Position numbers and translations under genes: made by a program. Shown one piece after another: positions 50,562-63,895 of a DNA stretch of 64,000 nucleotides. The first letter of the stretch is position 1. Every line of letters starts with the position of its first letter. The notes beneath the pieces are model-generated. The model was not told the origin of the DNA. It searched no databases and was given only the letters and a program-made list of their open reading frames with translations. Where the stretch lies: assembly GCF_024323335.1 (NCBI RefSeq), contig NC_066585.1, positions 84,370,614 to 84,434,613 on the forward strand, read 5' to 3'. Source of the DNA: Lathyrus oleraceus. Taxonomy: Eukaryota > Streptophyta > Magnoliopsida > Fabales > Fabaceae.

Positions 50562-50794
50562 GTTTCATAGTTAACATAATAATAATAATAATTTTAGATT
50601 AAACAAATTAATATTTAAGTAATTTTGTTATTTATTAACGGATACGGATATATGCCGGTACGTGTATCATCAAATCCGTATTTGTGTATGTAAGGAAACG
50701 GATAACTAAACATCCGTTTATTTTATCCGTGGATACCATCCATTAAACTATTTAACTCGTGTATGCTACGATACAGGTTTTGTTGCTATCCCTA
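50187..50794. mobile_element. Small non-autonomous hAT-like inverted-repeat element
   Basis: Left end TAGGGATGGAAATGG; the complement of the right end reads TAGGGATAGCAACAAAA. Inside both ends lie GGATATCC/ATCCGTNNATAC-type motifs (GTGCGGGTATTTG near 50281, ATCCGTTTATTTTATCCGTGG near 50712), common in plant TAGGGATGG-type MITE-like repeats. Length 608 bp, no coding sequence. The flanking 8-mers (GCATATAC, ACAAGAAT) do not match, so no TSD is visible. Confidence 0.5.
50521..50561. repeat. (AAT)n microsatellite
   Basis: About 13 pure AAT units within the hAT-like element, with a shorter run near 50577-50592. Confidence 0.97.
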
Positions 50795-52283
50795 ACAAGA
50801 ATCCATCGGACCGCTGTCGAACTGTTGTTCGCTGACGACCAAACCTGTCGTCGTCGCACCAACCCCGCTATCGATCTCTATCAACTTTTAAAATAATTTT
50901 TAATTTTTGTAATGTCAAAACATGCTTCCTTTATCTTGATCACTTAAGATTTTAAGGCATCAAAATTATCCCAAACTATAAATAATTTTATAATTCTAAA
51001 GCAACATTCATAATTCTTTTTAATATACCTCCTACTCTTTATTAGTATTATTATTATAAATCATGCCCATAAACTTATATCTATTGCCCATGACAGTTAT
51101 TTTATGAATTTAGATTCCATGCAATTAAAAATCTCAAAATCAATCAATCTTAATCAGATTAAGATCATCCAACTCAATCCTTAGCATGCTCATATTAATT
51201 ATATGGTCTAAGACAATAGCCAAATGAATTATCAATCAATCTAGAAAAAAACCACATACTCCATGATCACAAGACACCGAACATAATCTTAACTTATCCA
51301 TGACTGCCAACACCACTACCTTAAATTTCAAGATCAAATCTTCCTAACTTCCACATTCAATGGTTCCTGTTTCCTTTCACTCATTTCACACAAACCTTCA
51401 ATCATTAACACTTTGAACTTCAACTAGCCATTTGCTCTTCTGTTGGTCATTCACTTTACTTAAAAAAGCATAGAAAAGAAAACCAATGCGGTGTTTTATT
51501 CTCACAATTTAGCTTTAGTTATCAACAAGATACATTTCAAAGAAAGAGCATGAGGAATAGATTCTTAAATCATATTCAATAATACAAGTGGAAAACAATC
51601 TATCAACTATTTTCTTAACAATCTTATTAATGCAAAGAATCACTTAATTTTACCGACGATTAATCTCCAAATCTATAGAACCAGACCAATCACATAGTTA
51701 CATAATGTTCTTGAATTATGCAAACAGAATCTCTGAATTCAAATGTCTCAAATTTGTTCCTTTATATGCTTAATGAGATGCTAGAAAACTTGAATATGGC
51801 CCATATATGGACCACATTTTTTACAAGATTCGTCTATACCATTCAAGTGGCCTGAAAGAAAAATGAAAAACTCTTTTCTTTTCTTTTTATAACAATCATA
51901 TGAAGAAAAAAAATTAACATCTAGCCAAAATCACAAGAGGTTTTACCATGCTAGACCAAACCAGAGTTTTCAAGTACATAACAGACACAACAGCTTTCAG
52001 AGTAAAATTCAACCACAGAATAACTTTGAATTATTTCAACTTGATCAACTTTATATAATTGAGATTATAAATACTTCATTTGATGAGTACTTAATGTATG
52101 TACCATGACAAAAACAAATTAACTCAATTTTAAGTATAATTTGTTACTAGTTGTCGAATAAAAAGTCTTGATACTTTTAACTTTTTCTTTTTTTTTCACA
52201 TTTCAATCACTTTCAACTTTCTGATCTCATTTCCATTATTCCTAAACTGTATAAGCTTTCACTTTTTTCAAAACAAAATCCAC
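50795..52283. other. Upstream region of the permease gene
   Basis: AT-rich, no coding motif and no repeat family recognised. Contains the distal promoter of the permease gene. Confidence 0.5.
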
Positions 52284-52290
52284 TATAAAT
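52284..52290 (+). promoter_or_regulatory. TATA box of the permease gene
   Basis: TATAAAT within CACTATAAATACC, 85-91 bp upstream of the ATG. A start of transcription about 30 bp downstream would leave a ~60-nt leader without upstream ATG problems. Inferred from spacing. Confidence 0.5.
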
Positions 52291-52374
52291 ACCTTCAACT
52301 CTCCTCATAAATGATATGCGCCAATAACAACATCTATTAACTTATGCGGTGTTAAAACTATCTTTTCACCAAAA

Positions 52375-54223
52375 ATGCCTGGAAACACAACAAAAGCTAG
52401 CCTTAGTCATCATCAATCTTTCGACATCGAACGTTCCATAGACGATGTGGTTTCTCAAGCAGATAGTGCCTCTAAATGCTATGATGACGACGGCCGTCTC
52501 AAACGAACCGGTATAAGATTCATTCAAGCTAGTTTCAGTTTTACATAATCGATATATTTATTCATATATGACAACATGATTGGTTGAAATGATGTATATG
52601 CAGGAAGTGTTTGGACTGCAAGTTCACACATAATAACAGCTGTGATAGGTTCTGGAGTGTTGTCTTTGGCTTGGGCTATAGCTCAGCTAGGTTGGATTGC
52701 TGGTCCTGCTGTTATGATACTATTCTCTTTGGTTACTGTCTATACTTCTTCTTTTCTCGCGGATTGTTATCGCGCTGGCGACCTCAATTCCGGCAAAAGA
52801 AACTATACTTACATGGACGCGGTTCGCTCCATTCTTGGTGGAGTAAATGTTACGTTTTGCGGGATATTTCAGTACCTGAATCTATTTGGAATTGTAATAG
52901 GATACACCATTGCTGCTTCTATTAGCATGACGTGAGTTCAACATGTTTAGATCTTCGTAACTTTTAAAGTTTTTCATTTCTGGTGTGAGTGAACTATAAC
53001 TTTTATCATCCAATTTTATCAGGGCGATCAAAAGGTCGAACTGTTTCCATGAATCCAAGGACAAAAACCCATGTCACATGTCAAGCAACCATTTCATGAT
53101 CGCTTTTGGCGTAATGGAAGTTTTCCTATCTCAAATTCCAGATTTTGATCAAATATGGTGGCTCTCATCAGTTGCTGCAGTCATGTCTTTTACATATTCC
53201 ATAATTGGTCTTGCTCTTGGAATTGTCAAAGTTGCAGGTTATATATGAGATGAGATACTTTGTTTCATAGTATATAATTTCTCTTATCGCTATATTATAT
53301 AGACTGATAATAGTATATGGTTGATTCATGAACAGAAAATGGTACTATCATGGGTAGCCTCACAGGAATCAGCATTGGAGCTGTATCAGAGACTGAAAAG
53401 ATATGGAAGACTTCTCAAGCTCTCGGTGACATAGCCTTTGCATATTCATACGCGGTGGTTCTCATTGAAATTCAGGTAGACTTTGAGAAATGAATTCGAA
53501 CCAGACAGTTCAACCTGTCTTACAATTTTATCGCAGTTTTTAACCATGACTTATATCAATTTAATGTTGTTAACGCAGGACACGTTGAAATCTCCACCAT
53601 CCGAGGCAAAATCGATGAAGAAAGCAACAAAGATAAGTATTGCAGTGACCACAACATTTTACATGCTTTGTGGCTGCATGGGATATGCTGCATTTGGAGA
53701 TGCAGCGCCCGGGAATCTTCTAACTGGTTTTGGTTTCTACAATCCTTTTTGGCTAGTAGACATAGCAAATGCAGCGATAGTAGTTCATCTAGTTGGAGCA
53801 TACCAAGTTTTTTCCCAACCAATCTTCGCCTTTGTGGAGAAATCTGCAACACAGAGATGGTCCAACATTAACAGAGAATTCAGAATTGCGATTCCTTTTC
53901 TTCCGCCTTACAACTTGAACTTATTTAGATTGGTTTGGAGGACAATGTTTGTTATCTTAACCACTGTTATATCAATGTTGCTTCCATTTTTCAATGACAT
54001 GGTTGGAGTTATAGGTGCACTGGGATTTTGGCCTTTAACTGTTTATTTTCCTGTGGAGATGTATATCTCACAGAAGAAAATACCAAAATGGAGTAATAGA
54101 TGGATTTGCTTACAAATCTTTAGTGTGGCTTGCCTTGTAATATCAGTAGTTGCTGCAGTTGGATCCATCGCTGGTGTCTTGAATGATCTGAAAAAATACA
54201 AACCATTTCAATCAAACTATTAA
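52375..54223 (+). CDS. AAP: Amino acid permease (AAP family, AAP2/3/4-like)
   Basis: Five exons: 52375-52510, 52604-52931, 53023-53237, 53336-53475, 53579-54223, all with GT-AG introns. They sum to 1464 nt, 487 residues plus TAA, the normal AAP length. After a ~45-residue acidic cytosolic N-terminus ending DDDGRLKRTG come the family signatures SHIITAVIGSGVLSLAWA, AQLGWIAGP, CYRAGDLNSGKRNYTYMDAV, YLNLFGIVIGYTIAASISM, IPDFDQIWWLS, ALGDIAFAYSYAVVLIEIQ, GYAAFGDAAPGNLLTGFGF and GFWPLTVYFPVEMYI. AAPs are plasma-membrane proton-coupled amino acid importers with about eleven membrane helices, used in phloem loading, root uptake and seed supply. No broken residue is seen. Paralog assignment within AAP2/3/4 is not certain. 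It converges with the auxilin gene. Confidence 0.96.
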
Positions 54224-55901
54224 GCTTCAATTTCTTGAGGTGTGTGTAAGAAACTACTGCATTGGCAGTGATGTATTGAATATGATGGCTATGGTTTTGG
54301 TTTGTGTGTATCATTATCTTATAACTCAATTGAATTGTTATGATCCATTATCTTGGTCAATCATTGGTTTGAATGAATGGAGTACCAATTTACTGTACAC
54401 TTTGTTATGGGGAGAATGGTTTCAGTCAGTTTTAACTAGTTGAAATTTATATTCAATTTATGATGAAAATATAAATATTTTATTAACGATTAACTACTAG
54501 CAATTTATTAACTAAAAAATTACACTAAGTATCCTCGTTAATGTTGTTATTTTTACTATCTCCCTAGTGTTGTACAATACATTTTTTATTTAACCAAACA
54601 AATAAATACTCCATTTCAGTTCCACCTCAATTCTATAAAAAAAAAGTCAAATAAACAAGAGTAATTTTTTAATCTATAAAATTGACAATTTGATTTTAAT
54701 CTATTTTCATGGAGGAAAACACTCTTTTGTATATTTTTGTAATTAAAGTCCAAAAGTAAATAAAATTTTGTAAGGCTTAACAAACAGAGTTGGCCGGCCT
54801 CTGACTTATACTATATTTAGTAACAATTAGTAATAAACAGATTTGACTCGTCTATAGAAAATTCTATAAATAAAAAAGTCGATAGAGACAGTTCCATTAG
54901 CGGCGAGACAGAAAATAGTTCAAGTTGTTCAAACTTCATAATATCTTTATTATTTGAGCTTATTTAAATTTCATATTTGTTATATATTGTTAAGTAGAAA
55001 TTTTTACTTAAAAAAATTGTCATTAAGAGAGAAAATTGGTAGAAAAAGTTACAAACAAAGCTAAAGATTACTTTTGAAATTATCTTTGTATTATGATATT
55101 GGTATATAGATTATCATGCTTGAAATATCCCAAAAATAGTGCACCAGTCATGACAAGCAATTCTTTTTAAAGATTCGGCAATTTTCATATGGACACCATA
55201 CTAAAATAGTGGAACAAACTCATGAAAATACCACTGAATTCTTTGCAGTATTGTCAGTCAGGGATCTAGGCAAAAGGAGGTTTGTTAAAACTCAACAATG
55301 CTATAGTGCGCCACAATCTTTAGCAGTATTTGACAACAATGTGTACTATATCAATAACAGTTTCAAATTCCTCTATTTGACAGCACTAACTTTTAATAAT
55401 TAAAATAGAGAAACTTGAGAAGAAATATTCATGTATAATTCTCAGTTTTTGATGTAAATCCACAAGATGGTATATATTCAAGACATCGTGCTATATATCA
55501 CGAGTACAAAAGATGGGCATCCCAGTACCACGTCGTGGTGGACCCTCTCTTGAACCAAAATTAAGAGAATAAAAAGAAAAGAGATCGCTTGTCGGCTTGT
55601 GAGCCCTCTCACATCACTAGACAAGGATAATGAATAATAAAATTGATAGCACAAAAAGATATTTTACATCAACAAAACATGCTACATTCATAAAACATAT
55701 GTAGAAACACAACAACCCCCGGGAAGATCATCAATGACAACCAAGAAAGCCAGACAGGGAAGGCAATATGTTACCAACAACGCATCATACTTCAATCAAA
55801 ACAATTATGCAATTGGGGAGGCAGCAGAAATAGGGTTGTGGTCTCCTCTGAACAGAACTGTCCAACGAATTACCTTGAACTATATATAAATTCATCGACA
55901 A
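54224..55901. other. Convergent intergenic region
   Basis: Holds the 3' untranslated regions of the permease and auxilin genes. AT-rich. No repeat family or further gene is recognised; an open stretch at 55209-55403 has no known domain. Confidence 0.6.
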
Positions 55902-58900
55902 TTAGAAGAGCTCCTCAGAATTAAATTTGTTCCACGCTTCCTGTTATGAATTATCAAGCTTTCAGTATTGGCAATATATTATATTATATTATACTAGAGT
56001 TTCAACAAAAATTCACCTGTGAAGTTAACATTAAATATTTTAGCTGGTTGGTTTAGTCATTTAGTGCATAAACTGATTAGTGTGATTAACACAAATTTTC
56101 CAAAATCTATCAACCTTTGGTTTGTTAATACAAGACAACCCTAAAATTGACATTGTAAGTTGTTGGTTGACTGACAGAAAGCTCGCTGATTCAGCTGTAC
56201 TTCATTTATTAAAAATTAAACATATATTGTTGTCCATTAGTGTAATAGAATGTCTTATCACAACTCCAAAGCAAAAGAAGAAAATGAATGTGAAATGTGA
56301 GAAAGTCTTGTGCAATTCAATATTTCTGAGAAAACAATTTTATATAATGCTTCAAGATACAAGAACTACAATCTTATTTTTCAACCAGCATTACTCAATT
56401 AAACTATGTCACATGAAAATTAAGTCCAGATGCTCATCTTAGAATATGTTTGGTTTTGGTTTAATTTTCTTGAGACCTCATTTTCTCTTTTCATGTCTTC
56501 AAAGTTTAGTATAAAAAACAGTGAAAACAAATTGTCATTGTTTCCTAAGCAAAGTTTTGAGAAAAAGGAAATAAAGTGCAAACAAGGCTGCATTTTTGTA
56601 ATTTTTGTGATTAAAAATGAAAAGAGAAAATGTTTTCTAAAACCAAACAAGTGGGGAGATTCTAAGCTGAAAGAAAAAGATGGATGGAGATAAGGAAACA
56701 TGTGAACCCTAACAAACAGAGTGTAAACGCCCCAAAGTTTAAAAATCAAAGTGAAACCAAGCAACAAATAAACTGATAATCTGCGAAGGCAGCAGCACAT
56801 CATAGTAAACCCCACCCAGCAACTACTAATCTGGAATAAAAGTTAAAACTGTACAGTATACAAAATAGTTAATGAAAATCCTGCCTATGTAGAGAATTTA
56901 CCATGAAATACTATATAGAAAGAAACCACATAGAATAATAATGGTAGCATAATCTAGATTCAGAAACCCATTGATTCCCACTGAATACCATGAGAAATTT
57001 ATAAATTTCTTAATTAAGCAGATAAGATGGACAGGAATACCTTGAGTAGGTCAAACACCTTCTCTGCAATATATTTCTGCTGAAGAGTGGCACCTTTCTG
57101 CTGCACTTTATCAGGATGAATACACAAAGTAGCTTTCCTATAAGCCTTTTTAACAGCAGCGGCTGTAATCAAGTCAGTTAAACCAACCGGCTGCCAACCA
57201 CATTCAGGCCACAGCACCTGATCATCATTAAGGAAACAAATTAATATAATCGACACATTCTCCAGTCAAAAAATAGTTCACACAAATTCTGTAACAATAA
57301 CAGTAACACCTATATTACACAAAACTAAGGCACTGATTTGGCTCATTCAAACACCAATGCATGAAACTTTTAGAGTGCATAAAGAAGACTATCTGCGTGG
57401 TCCATGAAGATTACTGTCCACCACTGGACCGCTGGTAGCATGGATGTTGAGAATTTATGTTAATTGTGCCTTAGGTCCTTTTGTTTCCCCTAAAACCTTC
57501 ATCCTAGGGTTTGAACCCCTGAACAGAGAGTGCGTCAAAAGGGAAATCTCCAGTGGTGGAGCATGAGGAACCAATTGAAGAATGCAAATAGCTGCAAAAA
57601 GGGAACCTTGACCGGGGGCAGCTGGATCTCCTCAGGCTCCTCCATCCTGTCTTCAATATCCATCAACTGCAACTTGAAGGTCCCAACATGGGTTCCAGGT
57701 ACAACAACAGACATGTGGGCCACTCTGACACCTCCAAAACCAACGTGAGTATGAGCATACCAGCTAGGAGCCACCAAAACAATCCCCTCGATACTACGTC
57801 TTCATTCCCTTTCAACAATGAAAAGTGAAAACTCTCCAGATGAAAATTCTCAATTCGGCAATCCAAACAAGACATGGAAATCTTTCCAGCAATTACTAAT
57901 TATTCTTTTACTTTTTTCTCTTCCAGCTGGCAAATGACAAGAAAGTCCAGGATGATGGCACTTTCATTATCGCTTTTCTATCCTCTCACAGGTTCGGCAT
58001 GGTGAGGGAAAAGGAGATATAATAGATTCACCCTTCACACACCAATTCAATTTAGGGAGTGCACCTCCTTGTCTACTTGCAATATTTAACTCTTAAATAC
58101 CATACCAAGCAAATGTAAGTATATTATATAAGGACCGAACAGAATTTCCTATGTTGAGAAACCTATTATGGCATATTAAACTTGGTTTGCCCGTCAGTGG
58201 ACCATATGTTTTGTGGCCCACAGTAGAATCCACGGTATTAAAATTGTGGAAACAAGTTGCTTTGACTCTCACCTTCCCCTGGTGACTAATTGAATTATAA
58301 GAATATCATTACACTCTTTTCAAAATCAAACTTATATCATGAGGATGTGGTCTTCTGCTAACTAGCATCTGATCAGAAACTGCAGTAATGGATTGATATC
58401 TTTGGTAGGAAATAAAAATATTGGTTGCACTTACTGAACAGAGCAATTCAAAGTTCCAAATCTATACAACCAGTAGAGCAGTTTTAAAGTGAGCACAGCC
58501 ACTCATTTCTAGCCCTAAAGGGTGAATTGATGGCCAGACAAGACACTTGAGAAAATATGTTCAATAATACAAGAACACTAAGGCATACGCTAAAATTTGG
58601 ACCCAAGAATTGAAAATGGAAACAAAAAAAAGAGATGATTCATGACTACATACTGCCATGCATGCACAATACGGATCTGGAATAGAAAACATTCAAATAT
58701 TATTCAGTTCTCTTACTAAATACATACATATTGTAAGGTAGAGAGCAAAGCTCGTAAGTTCCCATCTTTTCCTGCAGACCACCGCTTAATTTCAAAATCC
58801 AGTGTTTCACCAAGCCTCTGAAATCGATGCACAGATAAAATTAGATAACAAGAACTAAACCATATTACAATAAAAACTGAATTTTTATTGGAAGCTTCCC

Positions 58901-61900
58901 CAAAACAGTTTTTGGCTGGAACAAGGATGAAGGGATAGGTACTGTTTCCCCAAAAGAGTTTTTGGCTAGAACAAGGATGAAGGGATAGGTACTGTAAATT
59001 CAGTTATTGCGTGTATACAGACAGAAACCCCTCACCCATAAATAAATATAAACAAAAACATTACTTACACTTCGCTCAGCTTGCTCTCTCTGACTTTGCA
59101 AGTCCCGCTCATTCTTCTCAGCCAATGCTTTCGCCTGGTACAAAATATCATGGTCATAACATAAAAAGTTGGTTCAAAAAAGTGTATTTTCCCCCTGTTC
59201 TTTGTATCAACTATCAAGAAACATACCACACGCTCCTGAGACCTCTGGTGGCGTTCCAACCTAGCTTTTCTCCTTTCTTCACTTTCCCCTTCAACTTCTT
59301 GAAACTCTCCAGATGACGGAGCAGCTTAAACCATAAAAGAGAGGGAAAAACGAGCCAGGTTAGTGATGGAACTGTAGCACTATGTAGCATTTAATTAAAA
59401 TAGCCACTGAATTCCGAGAAAGGATGCCTCTGTTACAGTATAGCTATATAAACTTTATGAAGACAGGAATAGGAAATGGGATCCAACTTCCAAGCTTCTG
59501 AAAAATAAGAAAAATGGCGATGGACAGAAAAGAAAAAACCCCTGTACTGAGAAGAACCCACTCCTACTCTCAGATTTTCCTCCCAAGATTTGCTAACCTT
59601 CTCATGCCTTCCACAGTTACCCATTCCCCCAATATACTATCCATTCAAATATTGCTCCCCACCCCCCACCTTAATAATGGTCCCATTATTAAGAGTAGGT
59701 CTAGCAGTAGGCAACAACAAAAAACACAGATGTTAGATATGGATATATTTGTTGTCTGTATACTTTCCTTCACTCTTTCTGCAATACTAACATTCAGCTC
59801 TCTGCTCTCTGGATTTTTCTTCTCCTTCTCTAATTTAGCATTGAGTCTTAACAAAAACAAACCACTATGGCATCAATAAGTAACACATTGAAAATGCAAA
59901 CCTACCTCCAAAGATTGATGTTAGATCATCCACAATATTAGTAGATGATGATGCTTTCTTCATATTTGAAGATACACTTGTGGATTTCCTTGTTGCATCC
60001 GACTGAAATTGGGTTTCAAATACCGACTCCTGAAAACACAGCTTCAGAAACTTAACAACCAAATTTTAAGAATCATAAGAGCAAATGTGGATGTCAACCT
60101 TCCTTTAGTTTTAGTTTAGTTTAAATAAAATAAATAGTTTTAAATTTTAAAATGACTACATAATACTTGCCATTTTATCAAAACAAGTTTTGCTAGAAAA
60201 GGTACCGTATAACCACTCTCTAACTATAATTTCTAGCTTTTCAAGCTTATTGTTGAAAAATGGTAAGACACCAAATGCCAAAGCCAAGTTTGGTTATTAT
60301 ATTTGAATATAGAACTACACATCTAAAGAAGAAAAAGAAAAGGAAAATAGAGATCCTCACAGTAGAATTAGTTCTAGGAGGCCTTGGAGCACTGTTGGGT
60401 CTTGCACCCATGCCAAAGAAGGATTCAAGATCATTTTCATTCTTCTGTTGGTTCATCCTTGCAGCAGCTGCAGTCCTCTCTCTGGCCTCAGCAGCAGCCC
60501 TTTCTGCAGCACGTTCAGCTTTAACTCGTGCTTCAGCTTCAGCCCTTGCAGCTGTAGCTCTTTCCCGTGCTTCCCTCTCCTTTGCCTCAGCAGCAGCCTT
60601 TTCAGCTCTTACCTTGGCTTCAGCAGCAGCCCTTTCACGGGCTTCAGCGTGTGCCCTTTGCACTGCAGCTCTTTCAGCACGCTCTCGAGCTTCAGCATTA
60701 GCTTTCCCAACAGCAGCCCTCTCAGCTCTCTGGCGTGCTTCAGCAGCCGCTCTTTCACGGGCTTCTCTTGTAGCTCTTTCGACAGCCTGTCTAGCCTTAT
60801 CTCTCTCCTCCCTTTCTTTCATTAATCTTCTTTGCTCCTTTTCTTCTCTCTCCTTTTGCTGTCGCTCACGTTCTAACCTTTCTTGTTTTTCTCTCTCCTC
60901 TAGTATAGCTTTGTCATCTTTTTCCGATTGCACAGCTTCTTTGCTTTTAGCAGCCTTTGTATATTCTCTCTCCCTGACTTCCTTTGCGTGCCTAAATTTA
61001 GCCTCAGCCTTATCCATTGCTTCCTTCATGGCTGCAGCAGCCGTGTTCCTTTCCCACTCATCGTCAGGAAGACCATTTCCTCTCTCAGCATCATTACTAT
61101 GACTACTGCCCATGGCAAAATCATCAAGTTCATCAAACTGAGATGTTGGGGATACGGCTGCTCCAGCTGGAGCAGACTTAGGAGCATGGGAGAATCGAGT
61201 GGAACCCGGGAAAGAAGAAAATTCATTAGCCTTCTTTCGAGTATTGGTAGAAGCCGGTGACCCTGTTCCTGACTTGGGAATATGCACTGGTCGTGGAGGA
61301 GGTGGTCTTGAAGGTGGTGGAGCAGCGGTTGGTTGCGTAAAAAGAGGAATCTCTGACACAGTCAGCCATACATCCTCATAAGATTCCAAGTTTTCTTCAT
61401 ACTTCGGAGACATGTTATTTGGAGGGGAAGTAGACCTTTGGCCAACTGGTTTATTAGAATCAGATGAAAATGTAGGCATGTAAAATGGGGGCTGCAGAAA
61501 ATCCGGATCACTTTCAACGGGAGTGTCTTTTGGTGAGTGCCTATCGGGACTCGTCTCAGACAACTTATCAACTGGCTCTTTATCTCTAGTCCAACTTGTG
61601 TTTGTGTTCAACCCTTGAGAACTGTTGGTCTTACTGCTATTTTTCTCGGATGAGAATGCTGGAACAGATCTTCCGAGCCCGTCAAAAGGGTCGGTATCTT
61701 CATATACTCGGCCATTTGAAGTTGATGAACTACTATTTTTTGTGCTTCTAGAACTACTAAATTTACTAATTTCTTCCAAAGGGTCGGTAAAGTTGCCAGT
61801 GGAGGGTGAAGTTGATTCAAATACTTTGAAAGGGTCTTCTGTTGCAGTGGATGTCGTTTTAGATACACTGACAGTTGGTTCTGAGGACAAACCAATATCA

Positions 61901-63895
61901 GGAGCATGCCTGTTATTAACAATATGTAAAAATGATTATGACACATCAAACAATGACAAAATAAACAATACTTGTGAATCGCTCATCAAAGATAACATGG
62001 GAAGTATCAAGTTATTTATTTGATTCATCTACGTGTGAGTGAGTGTGTACTATAAATATATGGTAATTAAATTTTAAAATTAAAAAGGTGTATACAGCTA
62101 AGAACAAAGATTTCTAACTTCTTTATCCTGTTTCTATTCTATTTCATGGAAAACAAATATGTTTTAGACAGAGAACAAGTTAAAAATGATGGCGGGAAAA
62201 TAGTGTTGTTTAATAATGTGGGGTTGGGCTTGGATTCCTCCTCTCTGTATTCACGTTCTCCTGTTTCCTGACTACCCAAATGAAATACTGAGGCATCCTC
62301 AAATGTAAGAGTTTCAATCTCTAGCTCCTAATGGATGAAGCATCCATAACCACAAGACAAAAAACAAATTTAATTCTTCATGGTAGTCCTTATATACATC
62401 CGGAACCAAACCAAATGAAGATTCACATTATAGAAAGAGAAACACACAACAAATGAAAATGATTACCAAACATAAGTATAAAAAGGTACTTCTGACAGGA
62501 ATACAATCACCTCGAGCTAGAAAAAATGCTAAACTTAATTTTCAGAGTGTGACAAACTCTCAAATAAATAAAGCCTCACGATTTGATTGCATTTCTTACT
62601 CTTTTAAAGCACAAAGTGCACTAAAGGACATACAAATGACAGTGGATGAGAGAATAATTAGGAAACAATAAAACATAGCAGGAGGCGGTCCGTTCTGAAA
62701 GAATTTGGTTAGGGGGTGAATCCAAGTCTATTCAATACCTGAATTGCCATACAGATTTTCAATCAATAAAAATTATTTTTCTCTATATTCATAGTAACTA
62801 GTACCTACTCCTTGAACTTTGTTCAATAGTAAACACGACAAAAAATATAACCAAAGTTACTAAACCTTATCTTTCAACTGTGCTATGGCCACTTAAAAAT
62901 CTAAGGCGTAGATAGTCTCATACCGATCTGACATGAACGATAACTTATAACTTATGATTGCAATTACAAAACGCAAGAACATTCAAATGTGTTTCAAAGA
63001 CTCAATCAATGCATGATCTATAGACATATTCCAAACCAACAAAACACTGCCACCTCCAAGTCAGTCCTATAGAAATATCCCATAATAACTCCATTAAACA
63101 AAAAAGTAAGATCAATTTTCGACAAGCAAAATTGACAACGGTATATTGGGGGAAAAAAGAACTTTAGAAACATGCATATACTTTCTAGCACAATAATAAG
63201 CATAACCACGAACACTGCTGCGACTAGTGAGTAATGGCATTATATCAAAAGAATCTCAGTTACCAAAACAACAAAATAGAGTGTTGAAAGATACTACAAA
63301 TTTACCGGTCACTAGACGATGGTCTACTTCTTCCAAATCCAGGTAGTAAATCATCAAAATCAGAACCACCTTTATCCTCTTTCTCCGAACGCTTCCTACC
63401 GGAACCCTTGGATTCCTTACCAAATCCACCGAGAAGATCATCAAATGCGCCACTTTCCGTTTTCGGAGACGCAAAAACGTTATCAAAATTAACCTTCGCC
63501 GTGTTCTTCAACCCAGGCACACCGTCAAAAACATCGTCATCGTATACCGGTTTGTCATAAACCGGCGGCGGAGAAGAATTCCCCGACTTAGATGCGAAAT
63601 CACCGCCGGATCCCGTAAACATGGAGTCCAAATCGAACGGCGCATCGGCTCCACGAGGCTTGGATCCGGTTGAGGTGAACAGATCGTCGAAACTACCACC
63701 GTCGCGTGTATGACGGGCGGTTGAGGATCCGAATCTGGAATCAGGTGCACGAGTGGATCGCGATCCGAAATCGAAGTCGAGAGAAGTTGAATTAGGATTG
63801 TTGGAAGATCCTTTAGGTGGTGGAGCCATTGGAGCGGATTTACCTTGCGGTTTGAGACCGAAATCGGAAGCCAAAAGGCCATCGAAATCGTTCAT
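55902..63895 (-). CDS. AUXILIN-LIKE1: Auxilin-like J-domain protein, clathrin uncoating co-chaperone
   Basis: Eight exons on the minus strand: 63895-63306, 61909-60361, 60029-59906, 59324-59227, 59134-59069, 58817-58728, 57217-57041, 55940-55902. The total of 2733 nt stays in frame, giving 910 residues. The N-terminus ([13 protein letters not shown]) is disordered, with [13 protein letters not shown] repeats and two DPF motifs (residues 222 and 270) like clathrin-adaptor ligands. A proline-rich stretch lies near 392-406. Residues 486-683 form an Ala/Glu/Arg coiled coil with repeated [13 protein letters not shown] follows at 694, then DDLTSIFG and the C-terminal J domain ([40 protein letters not shown] with HPD at 873-875, [11 protein letters not shown]). 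It recruits Hsc70 to strip clathrin from vesicles. Length and order match the plant auxilin-related proteins of ~900 residues; which of the paired paralogs it is remains open. Confidence 0.95.

Noticed and set aside
53483..53578. Reading the permease as starting from the long open frame at 53483
   Set aside because: That ATG lies in the fourth intron; splice sites and family alignment place the real start at 52375.
60260..61102. 280-codon open frame on the plus strand
   Set aside because: It is the antisense of the auxilin coiled-coil exon. Its Ala/Ser/Leu composition is a by-product of GCAGCAGC-type DNA, and no domain is present.
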